Of a stretch of 64,000 bases of DNA, positions 36,242 through 45,217 are shown one piece after another. Location: positions 248,001-312,000 of the forward strand of contig NZ_BMLW01000003.1 of NCBI RefSeq assembly GCF_014645515.1. Reading direction: 5' to 3'. Position 1 is the first letter of the stretch. The number at the start of each line of letters is the position of its first letter. Origin of the DNA: Oceanobacillus neutriphilus. GTDB taxonomy: Bacteria; Bacillota; Bacilli; Bacillales; Amphibacillaceae. The notes under the pieces were generated by a model. That model saw only the letters and a list, made by a program, of their open reading frames with translations, ran no database searches and was not told the DNA's origin. A program made the position numbers and the translations under genes.

Positions 36242-37156
36242 TTATACAATTGGTGCACTGAAACGGTTTGTATAATGATCAGCTATATGTGTGCCGGTAT
36301 CATATGAAATATTATCAATACGGCGGATCAGCTGTTTTTTTGTGGATTCTTCGGCTTCATTCCAATAGTCCACGACCAGAGGAAGTACGCTGACTACATC
36401 ATTTAAAGCATCAGTATATAATTCTTCAAAGCTTTCCTCGTGTAATTCTCCCGTAGCTGAATGAACCCAGGCCGTTTTTTCTTCATTAAGGTAATCGATA
36501 AATTCATCTGCCGGCTGATGCGAATAGGAATGGATAAATGGCTTCAACAGCTTATTTTTCCAACCTGAAGGATCAGAAAAAATTTTCTGTGCGGTGATCA
36601 TATCCTGATAAGCATCCTGTATAGTGCTTATTTGAAAGGCAAGGTCTGGATAAACATTCCGGATAGCTTCATCCAAAAAATGCCGGATGGTTGGAGGTAA
36701 TGTTTTGCCAACGTAAATCTCTGCGTAAGCCGGGTGCTTCCAAATTTCCATTTGCCGATGTTTTAAAGCCATTTTGGTATCAATAATTGTTTCCAGCATT
36801 TGATGCCTGCTTCCTTGATAACCGGCCCGATAATGGATATAAGGGTGCGTATGCCGGTCCAGAAAATGATGTGTGATAAAACCCGTTACATAAGCTTTTA
36901 CCTCATCTGATTGCTTGTACGCCTTCTCAATAAGATGCAGCAGAAAGGGACCGCATTCTTTGGTATGTAATGTATCGCCGATATCATGTCCTTCCTTTTG
37001 ACCGGAGAGCCACGGCCAAAATCGATAATAAAAGAAGGGATCGGGACCTTGGGCACCTAAAAACAAAGCATGTCTGTCAGGAGAGTCAGGTATATCATAT
37101 GATAATGATTTACAGGCATCTTCTGCGAAAAAAATATGGGTCCAGATATTTGGCAT
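36242..37156 (-). CDS. Zinc-dependent phospholipase C-like protein
   Basis: A 304-residue protein of the bacterial zinc-dependent PLC-like family. His and Asp residues expected to bind zinc are spaced along the N half: PNIWTHIFFAED (His7), FLGAQGPDPF, GFITHHFLDRHTHPYIHY (about 92-109) and HQMLETIID. There is no signal peptide, so it is probably cytosolic and may not act on outside phospholipid. GAGGAAT precedes the ATG. Single gene between convergent and divergent neighbours. Confidence 0.75.
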   Translation of the reverse strand: MPNIWTHIFFAEDACKSLSYDIPDSPDRHALFLGAQGPDPFFYYRFWPWLSGQKEGHDIGDTLHTKECGPFLLHLIEKAYKQSDEVKAYVTGFITHHFLDRHTHPYIHYRAGYQGSRHQMLETIIDTKMALKHRQMEIWKHPAYAEIYVGKTLPPTIRHFLDEAIRNVYPDLAFQISTIQDAYQDMITAQKIFSDPSGWKNKLLKPFIHSYSHQPADEFIDYLNEEKTAWVHSATGELHEESFEELYTDALNDVVSVLPLVVDYWNEAEESTKKQLIRRIDNISYDTGTHIADHYTNRFSAPIV

Positions 37157-37247
37157 GTTTTATTCCTCGTTTCTATCAGGTTAAAGTAGGTGAATAGAGA
37201 ATGATTTCTGAAAATAAGATTACCTTTATCATATCATGAAAAAGAAA

Positions 37248-37276
37248 TCGAAAAAAATGAAAAAATTTGGTACACT
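37248..37276 (+). promoter_or_regulatory. Promoter of fumC
   Basis: TCGAAA (37248-37253), 17 bases, TACACT (37271-37276). It sits inside the open frame that extends upstream of fumC and so supports the downstream start. Confidence 0.6.
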
Positions 37277-37313
37277 AGATATGGATTCAGGAAAAGTTCA
37301 AGGAGGAATCAGG

Positions 37314-38699
37314 ATGGATTATCGCATAGAAAAAGATACAATTGGGGAAATCAAGGTCCCGGCAGATAAATATTGGGGAGCACAAACGCAGCGCAGTAAG
37401 CAGAACTTTCCGATTGGTCAGGAAACAATGCCTGTAGAAATTATTAAAGCGTTTGCAATTTTAAAAAGAAGTACAGCAATTGCTAACCTTGATTTGGGCT
37501 TAATGGAAGAAGAAAAAGCAGAAGCAATAAAATATGCTGCTGATCAGGTATTAGCAGATAAATTAAATGAACATTTTCCATTAGTAGTTTGGCAAACAGG
37601 AAGCGGCACACAATCAAATATGAATGTGAACGAAGTATTGGCCTATGTAGGGAATGAATGGTTAAAAGAGCAGGGAAGTGAATTAAAGCTTCATCCAAAT
37701 GATGATGTGAATAAATCGCAAAGCTCGAATGATACATATCCTACTGCCATGCATGTAGCAGCTGTATTAAAGCTGGAAGATACAGTATTGCCTGCCATTC
37801 AACAATTAAAGGAAACCCTGGAAGAAAAACAAAATAAATTCACTGATATTGTAAAAATTGGCAGAACGCATCTGCAGGATGCAACGCCATTGACATTAGG
37901 CCAGGAAATCAGCGGCTGGCACCGGATGCTGGAAAAATCATACACTATGATTAAAGAAAGTAACGAGCATCTGCGGGAGCTTGCTATTGGCGGAACAGCT
38001 GTAGGAACTGGTTTAAACGCACATCCAGATTTCTCGGAAAAGGTTTGTAAAGCTATTTCAGCGTATACTGGAAAAACCTTTACTTCTGCTAAAAATAAAT
38101 TCCATGCCTTAACCAGTCATGATGAGACTGTTTACGCACACGGAGCATTAAAGGGACTGGCCGCAGACATGATGAAAATTGCCAATGATGTCCGCTGGCT
38201 GGCAAGTGGACCACGATGCGGGATTGGAGAAATTTCTATACCTGCGAATGAGCCGGGAAGCTCCATCATGCCAGGAAAAGTAAATCCGACCCAAAGTGAA
38301 GCAGTAACCATGGTTGCAACACAGGTAATGGGTAATGATGCGGCAATCGGATTTGCAGCCAGTCAAGGGAATTTTGAATTAAATGTATTCAAACCGGTCA
38401 TCGCTTATAACTTCTTACAGTCCAGTCAGTTACTGGCAGACAGCATTCTTTCCTTTGATGAGCGTTGTGCTGTAGGAATTGAAGCAAACCTGGAGCAAAT
38501 CGAGAAAAACCTGCATGGCTCACTAATGCTGGTAACAGCTTTAAACCCGCATATCGGCTATGAAAATGCTGCAAAAATTGCAAAAACCGCCTTTGCTGAT
38601 AATGCAACATTAAAAGAAACAGCTGTAAAGCTTGATTTGCTGACTGCCGAGCAATTTGATGAATACGTGAAACCAGAAGAAATGACACATCCAAAATAA
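37314..38699 (+). CDS. fumC: Class II fumarate hydratase
   Basis: Interconverts fumarate and malate in the TCA cycle (CitG in B. subtilis). At 461 residues it is one short of the B. subtilis enzyme. Signature [11 protein letters not shown] (about residues 316-326), substrate motif [14 protein letters not shown] (about 96-109) and [10 protein letters not shown] (about 183-192) are intact. ATG 37314 is set by AAGGAGG (37300-37306); the frame is open from 37236, but the promoter lies there. Confidence 0.97.
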   Translation: MDYRIEKDTIGEIKVPADKYWGAQTQRSKQNFPIGQETMPVEIIKAFAILKRSTAIANLDLGLMEEEKAEAIKYAADQVLADKLNEHFPLVVWQTGSGTQSNMNVNEVLAYVGNEWLKEQGSELKLHPNDDVNKSQSSNDTYPTAMHVAAVLKLEDTVLPAIQQLKETLEEKQNKFTDIVKIGRTHLQDATPLTLGQEISGWHRMLEKSYTMIKESNEHLRELAIGGTAVGTGLNAHPDFSEKVCKAISAYTGKTFTSAKNKFHALTSHDETVYAHGALKGLAADMMKIANDVRWLASGPRCGIGEISIPANEPGSSIMPGKVNPTQSEAVTMVATQVMGNDAAIGFAASQGNFELNVFKPVIAYNFLQSSQLLADSILSFDERCAVGIEANLEQIEKNLHGSLMLVTALNPHIGYENAAKIAKTAFADNATLKETAVKLDLLTAEQFDEYVKPEEMTHPK

Positions 38700-38713
38700 G
38701 TACAAATAAACCC

Positions 38714-38756
38714 GAAAAACTGTTGAGTTTCTATATTTAAAGCTCAACAGTTTTTT
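38714..38756 (+). terminator. Terminator after fumC
   Basis: AAAACTGTTGAG pairs with CTCAACAGTTTT, followed by more T. Confidence 0.92.
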
Positions 38757-38810
38757 GAGTGAAAAAACGGAATATTTATGTGAAAGTAAACTTTTTTGTT
38801 TGAAAATCCA

Positions 38811-38837
38811 ATATGCAGAGCAAGTCTCTCTGCATAT
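38811..38837. repeat. Perfect 10-bp inverted repeat
   Basis: ATATGCAGAG (38811-38820) and CTCTGCATAT (38828-38837) are exact reverse complements with a 7-base loop and no T run. It lies 320 bases before the ThDP operon and could be an operator or RNA hairpin. Confidence 0.7.
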
Positions 38838-39156
38838 GATGTAATCGCTATCAAAACCCGGGAAACACCAGGGAAATCCCTTCACTTCCCTTGCAATCTT
38901 TGGAAGGGTACTATAAGCTGAACATAAATTAAAACTTCCATTTGGTCTTTTTTTCTCACTTATAATCGGTCTATTTTTTTCCTTTCTCTATTATTTATTA
39001 TTGGAGAGAGGCTTTACATGAGAATCATAAAATACATAGAAATAATTCATAGGATCTGCGCAGCCAGTTATATTTTACTGCGCTGTTTGGGGAGGTAATG
39101 GAAGTGTCCGATGAAAAAGGTGAGAAAAGCATACAGGCAGCAAGGAGAGGATTATC
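38838..39156. other. Upstream region of the ThDP-ALDH-GDH operon
   Basis: No gene. A TATAAT (38959-38964) is present but lacks a good -35. A tiny open frame (39098-39163) overlaps the next start codon. No clear CodY or cre site was seen. Confidence 0.45.
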
Positions 39157-40824
39157 ATGGTAAAACAGAAAGAGTTTACAGTTGCAGATGCAATTGTGAA
39201 AGAACTTGTCGAGGCAGGAGTAGATACAATTTTTGGAATTGTCAGTATCCATAATATGCCTATTTATGAAGCAATGCTCAAGGAAGGCTCGATTCGAATG
39301 GCGACTGCCCGGGGAGAGAGCGGCGCTGTTAATATGGCAGATGCTTATTCACGTACGACAGGTAAATTAGGTGTTGTGCTTACCAGTACAGGCGCCGGAG
39401 CTGGTAATGGAGCAGGCTCATTAACGGAAACATGGAATTCAGGAACGCCGCTGCTTCACATTACAGGAGAAGCAGACTATAGCTATATCGGAAAAGATTT
39501 GCGCTACATCCATGAGTGTAAAGACCAGCAAAAAATGATGGATGGTGTTAATAAATCATCTTACTTATTACGGTTACCCCGTCAGATTACACCATTTATG
39601 CGGACGGCAATTAGCGATGCTCTGGAGGTCCCTAAAGGTCCTGTCACTGTATCGATTCCAACGAATTTCCAAGCACAAATCATCCCGCAAAACCAGATTA
39701 TTGAGACAGAAATACAACCGGAGAAGACAGAAATTATTGTACCGGAAGAAATCATGGAAGCAATTATATCTGCGAAAAGGCCGATTGTTTGGACAGGCGA
39801 TGGCATTATTCATTCCGGAGCATCTGAAGAGCTTTTAACATTAGTAGAAAAGCTTCATCCGGCAGTTGTGACAAGTGAATCCGGAAAAGGCGGTATCCCG
39901 GAAAATCATCCGCTTTGTATCGGAAATTTTGCTGCAACGCCACAATTTATAGAGCTTCTGAAAAAATCAGATTTACTTATCAGTATAGGCGTCAGATTTC
40001 GTGAAACGGAAACCGCTGAAGGTACGCTGCCTTTGCCGGAAAATCATATCAATATTGATTTGAACCCACATGCTTTCAATCGTAATTATCCTACAAAATA
40101 CGGGTTAATCGGTGATGCCAAATCCGTTTTACAAACAATTAATAAAACGCTTGCAGAAAAAGATGTTCAACCGGAAAGTTCCTATGTTGAAGAAGTGAAA
40201 GCATGCCGCCAAGCTGTCCGTGATGATTTAAACGAGACGATTCAGCCTTATGGGGATTTTGCCAATATGATGAATGTGCAATTGCCGGAAAACACTATTT
40301 TAGTAACGGATGTAACAATGCACGGGTACATATGGGGAAACAAACTGGTAGATATTCACGAGCCTGGAAATTATCTGCATATGACCGGCGGAGGAATTGG
40401 ACAGGGATTGCCAATGGCAGTCGGTGCCAAAATAGCTCAGCCGGAAAAGCCGGTTGTTTTAATAGCTGGTGATGGAGGCTTTATGGTGAATGCCGGAGAA
40501 ATGATTTCAGCCGTTCAGGAAGATGCACCAATCATTGTACTGCTGTTTGACGACGGCGGTTACGGAATCCTGCAGTATTATCAGGATGCAGCATATGGCA
40601 GGCAGACAGCTGTCCATTTGAAAAATCCTGATTTTGTGATGATGGCAAAATCAATGGGCTTTGAAGCGGAAAAAGTAACATCTGTCCGTGAATTTGATCA
40701 TGTTCTGGAAAAAGCACTTACAAGCAATCAATCCTATATGGTTGTTGTTGATGCTAATAAAATTGGTGATTTAAAATATGAAGATTCACCAGAATATATT
40801 CAATCATTCCGTCCGCATCAATAA
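39157..40824 (+). CDS. ThDP-dependent enzyme (acetolactate synthase/2-oxoacid decarboxylase family)
   Basis: A 555-residue thiamine-diphosphate enzyme with the three-domain layout of acetolactate synthase and 2-oxoacid decarboxylases. The catalytic Glu is in ARGESGAVNMADAYSR (about residue 53). The ThDP/Mg motif is GDGGFMVNAGEM, then FDDGGYG (about 440-470). A regulatory small subunit gene is absent nearby, and the next genes are an aldehyde dehydrogenase and an amino-acid dehydrogenase. I therefore favour a 2-oxoacid decarboxylase or lyase over biosynthetic acetolactate synthase; the substrate is not determined. AAGGAGAGG precedes the ATG. Confidence 0.8.
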   Translation: MVKQKEFTVADAIVKELVEAGVDTIFGIVSIHNMPIYEAMLKEGSIRMATARGESGAVNMADAYSRTTGKLGVVLTSTGAGAGNGAGSLTETWNSGTPLLHITGEADYSYIGKDLRYIHECKDQQKMMDGVNKSSYLLRLPRQITPFMRTAISDALEVPKGPVTVSIPTNFQAQIIPQNQIIETEIQPEKTEIIVPEEIMEAIISAKRPIVWTGDGIIHSGASEELLTLVEKLHPAVVTSESGKGGIPENHPLCIGNFAATPQFIELLKKSDLLISIGVRFRETETAEGTLPLPENHINIDLNPHAFNRNYPTKYGLIGDAKSVLQTINKTLAEKDVQPESSYVEEVKACRQAVRDDLNETIQPYGDFANMMNVQLPENTILVTDVTMHGYIWGNKLVDIHEPGNYLHMTGGGIGQGLPMAVGAKIAQPEKPVVLIAGDGGFMVNAGEMISAVQEDAPIIVLLFDDGGYGILQYYQDAAYGRQTAVHLKNPDFVMMAKSMGFEAEKVTSVREFDHVLEKALTSNQSYMVVVDANKIGDLKYEDSPEYIQSFRPHQ

Positions 40825-40871
40825 TAAATCTGCTGAGGATTAATCAGATTTTATCAAAGGAGAATCGTAAT

Positions 40872-42353
40872 ATGACAAAACATTTAAAGCTGTATATAGA
40901 TGGAGAATGGATCGATTCTGCTAATCCAAAGTTGCAGGATGTGATTAACCCCGCAACTCAGGAGGTTATTGCCAAAGCCTCACAAGCGACAAAAGAAGAA
41001 ACAGAAAAAGCGATTCGTACTGCTAAAAGAACATTTGAAAACGGGGTCTGGTCGGAACAGACTCCGTCAGCAAGAGCAGAGATACTGCTCCAGATTGCGG
41101 ATAAGATAGAAGTGAATTTGAATGAATTGGCAGAGCTTGAAGTAATGAATAATGGGAAAACAAAAAGAGAAGCGGAGGCAGATGTAGAAGATGCCGTAAA
41201 TACATTCCGTTATTATGCCGGCCTGTTACATAATCAAATGGATGAAGCCTTTGAGGCGGATAAGGATTTGCAAACAGTGATTGTGAAAGAGCCGATGGGA
41301 GTTGCCGGTTTAATTGTGCCCTGGAATTTCCCAATCCTGATGAGTGTATGGAAAATAGCTCCTGCATTGGCAGCTGGGAATTCCATTATTTTAAAGCCGG
41401 CGGAAATTACACCGGTAACAGCAGTCAGGCTCTATGAACTTATGGAACAGACTGACTTACCTAAAGGCGCTGCACAACTGTTGCTGGGAACAGGATCTGT
41501 TGCTGGGCAGACACTTGCTGAAGGTAATGACGTGAACATTATTTCCTTCACAGGCAGCACAAAGGTCGGCCAGCAGATTATGCAGGCCGCATCAGAAAAT
41601 TTAAAAAAAGTTTCCCTTGAACTGGGCGGAAAATCACCGAATATTATTTTGGGTGATGCAGACATTGATTTAGCAGTAGATTATGCTTTATTCGGTATTT
41701 TTATGGGAGCAGGACAAGTCTGTACATCCGGGAGCCGGCTGCTTGTTCAAGAAAGCATTTATGAGGAATTTATAGAAAAATATATAGAAAAAGCAAAAGC
41801 CATTCGGGTTGGTCCTGGAAATGATACAAAATCAGAAATGGGAGCGATTGTAAGCGAAAAGCACATGGAAAGTATTTTAAATTATATTCAAATTGGAGTA
41901 GAAGAGGGTGCACATCTGGCATTAGGCGGCAATCGAATGGAAAGCGACGGCCTGGAGAAAGGTTTTTTCATTGAGCCGACAGTATTTACGGATGTTACAA
42001 GCGATATGCGCATTGTCCGGGAAGAAATATTTGGCCCTGTGATTGTTATTCAGAAATTTAAAGATGAAAAGGATGCAATTCAAATCGCAAATGATACCGA
42101 TTACGGACTTGCTGGTGCTGTATTTACCAAAGATCAGGCCAAAGCTATCCGTATCATTAAAAAGATACGTGCAGGCATTACATGGGTGAATACATATCAC
42201 TTATCCAGTGTACAATCTCCATGGGGAGGATATAAAACAAGCGGTATCGGAAGAAGTCTCGGTAAATATGGTTTGGATGAATATCAGGAGACAAAACAAA
42301 TCAATATCAGCATGAACCCTGAGAGACTTGATTGGTTCGAAGGCAATAAATAA
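40872..42353 (+). CDS. Aldehyde dehydrogenase (NAD(P)+)
   Basis: A 493-residue class I/II aldehyde dehydrogenase. Catalytic Glu250 (LELGGKSPN) and nucleophile Cys284 (GQVCTSGSR) are present, as are the NAD loop FTGSTKVG (about 226-233) and PWNFP (about 157-161). It oxidises an aldehyde to the acid. It lies 47 bases after the ThDP enzyme, behind AAAGGAGAA, so the aldehyde is probably the product of that enzyme. Confidence 0.92.
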   Translation: MTKHLKLYIDGEWIDSANPKLQDVINPATQEVIAKASQATKEETEKAIRTAKRTFENGVWSEQTPSARAEILLQIADKIEVNLNELAELEVMNNGKTKREAEADVEDAVNTFRYYAGLLHNQMDEAFEADKDLQTVIVKEPMGVAGLIVPWNFPILMSVWKIAPALAAGNSIILKPAEITPVTAVRLYELMEQTDLPKGAAQLLLGTGSVAGQTLAEGNDVNIISFTGSTKVGQQIMQAASENLKKVSLELGGKSPNIILGDADIDLAVDYALFGIFMGAGQVCTSGSRLLVQESIYEEFIEKYIEKAKAIRVGPGNDTKSEMGAIVSEKHMESILNYIQIGVEEGAHLALGGNRMESDGLEKGFFIEPTVFTDVTSDMRIVREEIFGPVIVIQKFKDEKDAIQIANDTDYGLAGAVFTKDQAKAIRIIKKIRAGITWVNTYHLSSVQSPWGGYKTSGIGRSLGKYGLDEYQETKQINISMNPERLDWFEGNK

Positions 42354-42382
42354 TTTGAAAGAAAAAATAAAGGAGAAGAGAA

Positions 42383-43528
42383 ATGTTAAAACCATACTTA
42401 GTTGTAGAATGGAATGATACAGAAACAGACGCCCGGGGCTGGCTTGTTGTTCAAAATTTAAAAAAAGGATATTCCGGCGGGGGAACCAGAATGCATCCTT
42501 CCGTAACGAAAGAAGAAGTAATCCGGCTGGCTGAAGCGATGGCTTATAAATATGTAGCAAGCGGATCTGAAACCACAGGCGGATGCAAAGCGGGAATTGC
42601 TTATGATTATAAAGCGCCGGATGCACATGGTGTATTAAAACGATTTTTAATCGCCATGATGCCGTATATTGATAACGGTGTGTCCTTAGGGAATGATTTA
42701 GGAACAAAATACGAAGATATCCTGGAAGTCTTCCACGAATTTGGTATTGATATCCCACTGACAAAATCGATGAAAGAGGACCCGGTCGTATTAAAAGGAA
42801 TAAAAGATTATGATTATTTGTTAACACAAAAAATGGACGGACTTCTTTTAAACGATATAGTTACAGGCTATGGAGCTGCATTTGCAACGGATGAAGCATG
42901 GAGGTTTACAAATGGAAAAGATGGAGCAAAAGTAGTGATTCAGGGATTTGGCTGCGTTGGTGCCAGCTGTGCATTAAAATTGCATCACCTGGGCTACAAA
43001 GTGGTGGGGATTTCTGATGCCAATTTATTGGTAACCTGTGAAGAAGGATTAGATATTCCTTCTCTTATCGAACATAAAAATGAATATGGTGAAATGGATC
43101 AGGCTTATTTTGGGTCGGACTATCGTGTGAGGCCGAACAATGAATGGCTGGATGTAGATACAGATATTCTGATTCCTTGTGCATTGGAGGATGTGATTAA
43201 TGAATCCAACGCCGACCAAGTCAATGCAAGCCTGATTGCAGAAGCGGCAAACATTCCGATTTCTGCTGAAGGAGATAAAATCATTAAAGAAAAAGGGATT
43301 CATTTAGTAAATGATTATGTGGTGAATTTAGGATCTGTACGTGCTTATGATGTCGTGGTATTTGGTCTTGTAGACCCGACGCCTCAAGCTGTGATAGATG
43401 ATATTGAACAGCTGTGCCGGAAAAATGTACAGCATTTGTTTACGGAAGCAGAAAATCAAAAAAGATATCAAAGAGAAGTAGCAAATGAGCTTTTTAAGCC
43501 TGGGAAAAGTGATTTATTAGAATATTAA
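42383..43528 (+). CDS. Glu/Leu/Phe/Val-type amino acid dehydrogenase
   Basis: A 381-residue member of the ELFV dehydrogenase family that oxidatively deaminates an amino acid to the 2-oxo acid. The two conserved lysines are Lys56 (MAYKYVA) and Lys69 (GGCKAGI), and the catalytic Asp is in GNDLGT (about 105). The nucleotide-binding Gly motif is QGFGCVGAS (about 192-200). It is shorter than glutamate dehydrogenase and differs around the side-chain pocket (GGGTRMHP), so the amino acid cannot be named. It is 29 bases after the aldehyde dehydrogenase. Confidence 0.85.
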   Translation: MLKPYLVVEWNDTETDARGWLVVQNLKKGYSGGGTRMHPSVTKEEVIRLAEAMAYKYVASGSETTGGCKAGIAYDYKAPDAHGVLKRFLIAMMPYIDNGVSLGNDLGTKYEDILEVFHEFGIDIPLTKSMKEDPVVLKGIKDYDYLLTQKMDGLLLNDIVTGYGAAFATDEAWRFTNGKDGAKVVIQGFGCVGASCALKLHHLGYKVVGISDANLLVTCEEGLDIPSLIEHKNEYGEMDQAYFGSDYRVRPNNEWLDVDTDILIPCALEDVINESNADQVNASLIAEAANIPISAEGDKIIKEKGIHLVNDYVVNLGSVRAYDVVVFGLVDPTPQAVIDDIEQLCRKNVQHLFTEAENQKRYQREVANELFKPGKSDLLEY

Positions 43529-43535
43529 AGGACAG

Positions 43536-43568
43536 TGGAGAGCGCAGAGTGCGTTCTCCATTTTACAA
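43536..43568 (+). terminator. Weak terminator within the operon
   Basis: GGAGAGCGC pairs with GCGTTCTCC (one G-U), followed by ATTTTA. It may reduce transcription into the M20 gene. Confidence 0.55.
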
Positions 43569-43598
43569 ATCAGATGAAAGTTAAGGCGGGTTGTTCAG

Positions 43599-44762
43599 AT
43601 GGAGAAAATATTAAAAGAGAAATTAGCAGACATTCAACAGCAATTATGGGACATAAGCGAAAAAATGTATTATAACCCGGAATTGGGAGATGAAGAATTT
43701 GCATCAATGGAGCTTTTGACGGATTTGTTAAGTGAAAATCAATTCCAGGTGGAGACAAATATAATTAATCGCCCGACTGCATTCAAAGCAGTTTATGACA
43801 GCGGCAAGCCGGGGCCGGCGATTGCCTATTTGGCAGAATATGATGCCTTGCCCGATATTGGTCATGGCTGCGGACATAATTTAATTGGAACGATGAGTAC
43901 CGGTGCAGGAATAGCTCTAAGTAAGGTTGTCAATCAAACAGGAGGAAAAGTTGTTGTGTTTGGTACACCAGCAGAGGAAACGCATGGATCAAAGGTGCCA
44001 ATGAGTAAAGAAGGTACTTTTGAGGATATTGATGTGACAATGATTCTCCATCCAGAAGCCGAATCCAGAGAAAGTGGAGCTTCACTGGCAAATGATGCAC
44101 TTGAATTTATATATACTGGGAAAGCAGCGCATGCAGCCGCATCTCCTGAAGAAGGGATTAATGCACTTGACAGTGTTATTCAATTATACAATGGTATAAA
44201 TGCTTTAAGAGAGCATTTACCGGATGATGTCAGTATACATGGAATCATCACTAAGGGCGGAGAAGCAGCGAATGTTGTTCCGGATTTGGCAGCAGCTGAA
44301 TTTTATATTCGGGCACAATCACGCCAAATTTTAGATGAAACGAAAGAGAAAGTCATTCAGATTGCAAAAGGAGCAGCATTAATGACTGGTGCGGAAATCG
44401 AAATAATCGAACAGGAAGGCAGTTATGATAATATGGTGACTAACCGGCAGCTTTCAGATATATTTACAAAAAATTTAAAAGCAGCAACTGATGAAACTGT
44501 ATATCCTCCGCAGCTTTTAAAAGCTTCTATGGATATGGGAGATGTCAGCAGGGTTGTACCGGCAATACATCCTTCGATTGGAATTGGTGATCCTTCACTC
44601 GTGCTGCACACTAAAGCGTTCGCGGATCAGACGATCAGCCCGGCCGGGAAGCAGGCTCTGCTTCATGGTGCGCTGGCGTTAGCTTGTACTGGCTATGATA
44701 TTTTATCCGATTCCGCATTATTGGAGAAAATCAGAGAAGAATTTGAGGAAGTAAGAGAGTAG
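43599..44762 (+). CDS. M20 family amidohydrolase (AbgB / PM20D2-like)
   Basis: A 387-residue zinc amidohydrolase. Metal motifs are EYDALPDIGHGCGHNLIG (about 78-95), PAEET (about 130, with the general base Glu) and the distal His in HTKAFA (about 347). The GHGCGHN form is typical of AbgB and the M20D2 dipeptidases, which split acyl-amino acids or unusual dipeptides. It follows the amino-acid dehydrogenase after 70 bases and a weak hairpin. It could release the amino acid used by the upstream enzymes (inference). The ribosome site AAGGCGGG is mediocre. Confidence 0.8.
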   Translation: MEKILKEKLADIQQQLWDISEKMYYNPELGDEEFASMELLTDLLSENQFQVETNIINRPTAFKAVYDSGKPGPAIAYLAEYDALPDIGHGCGHNLIGTMSTGAGIALSKVVNQTGGKVVVFGTPAEETHGSKVPMSKEGTFEDIDVTMILHPEAESRESGASLANDALEFIYTGKAAHAAASPEEGINALDSVIQLYNGINALREHLPDDVSIHGIITKGGEAANVVPDLAAAEFYIRAQSRQILDETKEKVIQIAKGAALMTGAEIEIIEQEGSYDNMVTNRQLSDIFTKNLKAATDETVYPPQLLKASMDMGDVSRVVPAIHPSIGIGDPSLVLHTKAFADQTISPAGKQALLHGALALACTGYDILSDSALLEKIREEFEEVRE

Positions 44763-44940
44763 CATCACTTTTGAACATCTATTTATATATTAAGGATGTA
44801 TAAGACTTGTAAGAAAGTGTTTGGAGATAGCGAAAATTGTCAATTCAAACCAATATGATATTTGCCATTATAATTACCAATAATTAACTATCATAAGTTT
44901 AGAAAAAATGCAGATGATATGTTTACAGGAGGTGATAACT

Positions 44941-45135
44941 ATGGCAAATAACAATTCAAACCAATTAGTAGTGCCTGGAGTACAACAAGCTCTTGATCAA
45001 ATGAAGTACGAAATCGCTCAAGAATTTGGTGTAAACCTTGGTCCAGATTCAACTTCTCGTGCAAACGGTTCTGTAGGTGGGGAAATCACTAAACGTTTAG
45101 TGCAAACTGCTCAACAACAAATGCATGGTAAATAA
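44941..45135 (+). CDS. Alpha/beta-type small acid-soluble spore protein
   Basis: A 64-residue SASP that coats spore DNA and supplies amino acids at germination. The GPR protease site is YEIAQEFGV and the DNA-binding motif is [16 protein letters not shown] 44941 follows GGAGGTGAT; the upstream frame from 44908 has no ribosome site. A CATTATA (44866-44872) could be a sigma-G -10, but its -35 (TTCAAA) is at 16 bases and only partly fits. Monocistronic. Confidence 0.95.
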   Translation: MANNNSNQLVVPGVQQALDQMKYEIAQEFGVNLGPDSTSRANGSVGGEITKRLVQTAQQQMHGK

Positions 45136-45164
45136 TTTTATCTAAAAAAATATTACTGGCTAAC

Positions 45165-45201
45165 AGGGGGGGCTCATTATGAGCTCCCCCTTACCAATTT
45201 T
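45165..45201. terminator. Bidirectional terminator (SASP / msmX)
   Basis: GGGGGGGCTCAT pairs with ATGAGCTCCCCC with almost no loop. T-rich flanks on the plus strand, A-rich on the other. Confidence 0.75.
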
Positions 45202-45217
45202 ATTATTTTAAAATGTG

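Noticed and set aside
37236-37313. N-terminal extension of fumarase
   Set aside because: Lys-rich, contains the likely promoter, and AAGGAGG clearly marks the downstream ATG.
39098-39163. 21-codon ORF overlapping the ThDP enzyme start, possible leader peptide
   Set aside because: The ribosome site is only 2 bases from its ATG, and no terminator or hairpin switch follows it.
42201-42827. 208-residue minus-strand open frame across the ALDH-dehydrogenase junction
   Set aside because: Antisense shadow of two well-supported genes; no ribosome site and no family pattern.
44844-44872. Sigma-G promoter before the SASP gene
   Set aside because: The -10 CATTATA fits, but the -35 TTCAAA matches poorly and is at 16 bases; mentioned only as weak.
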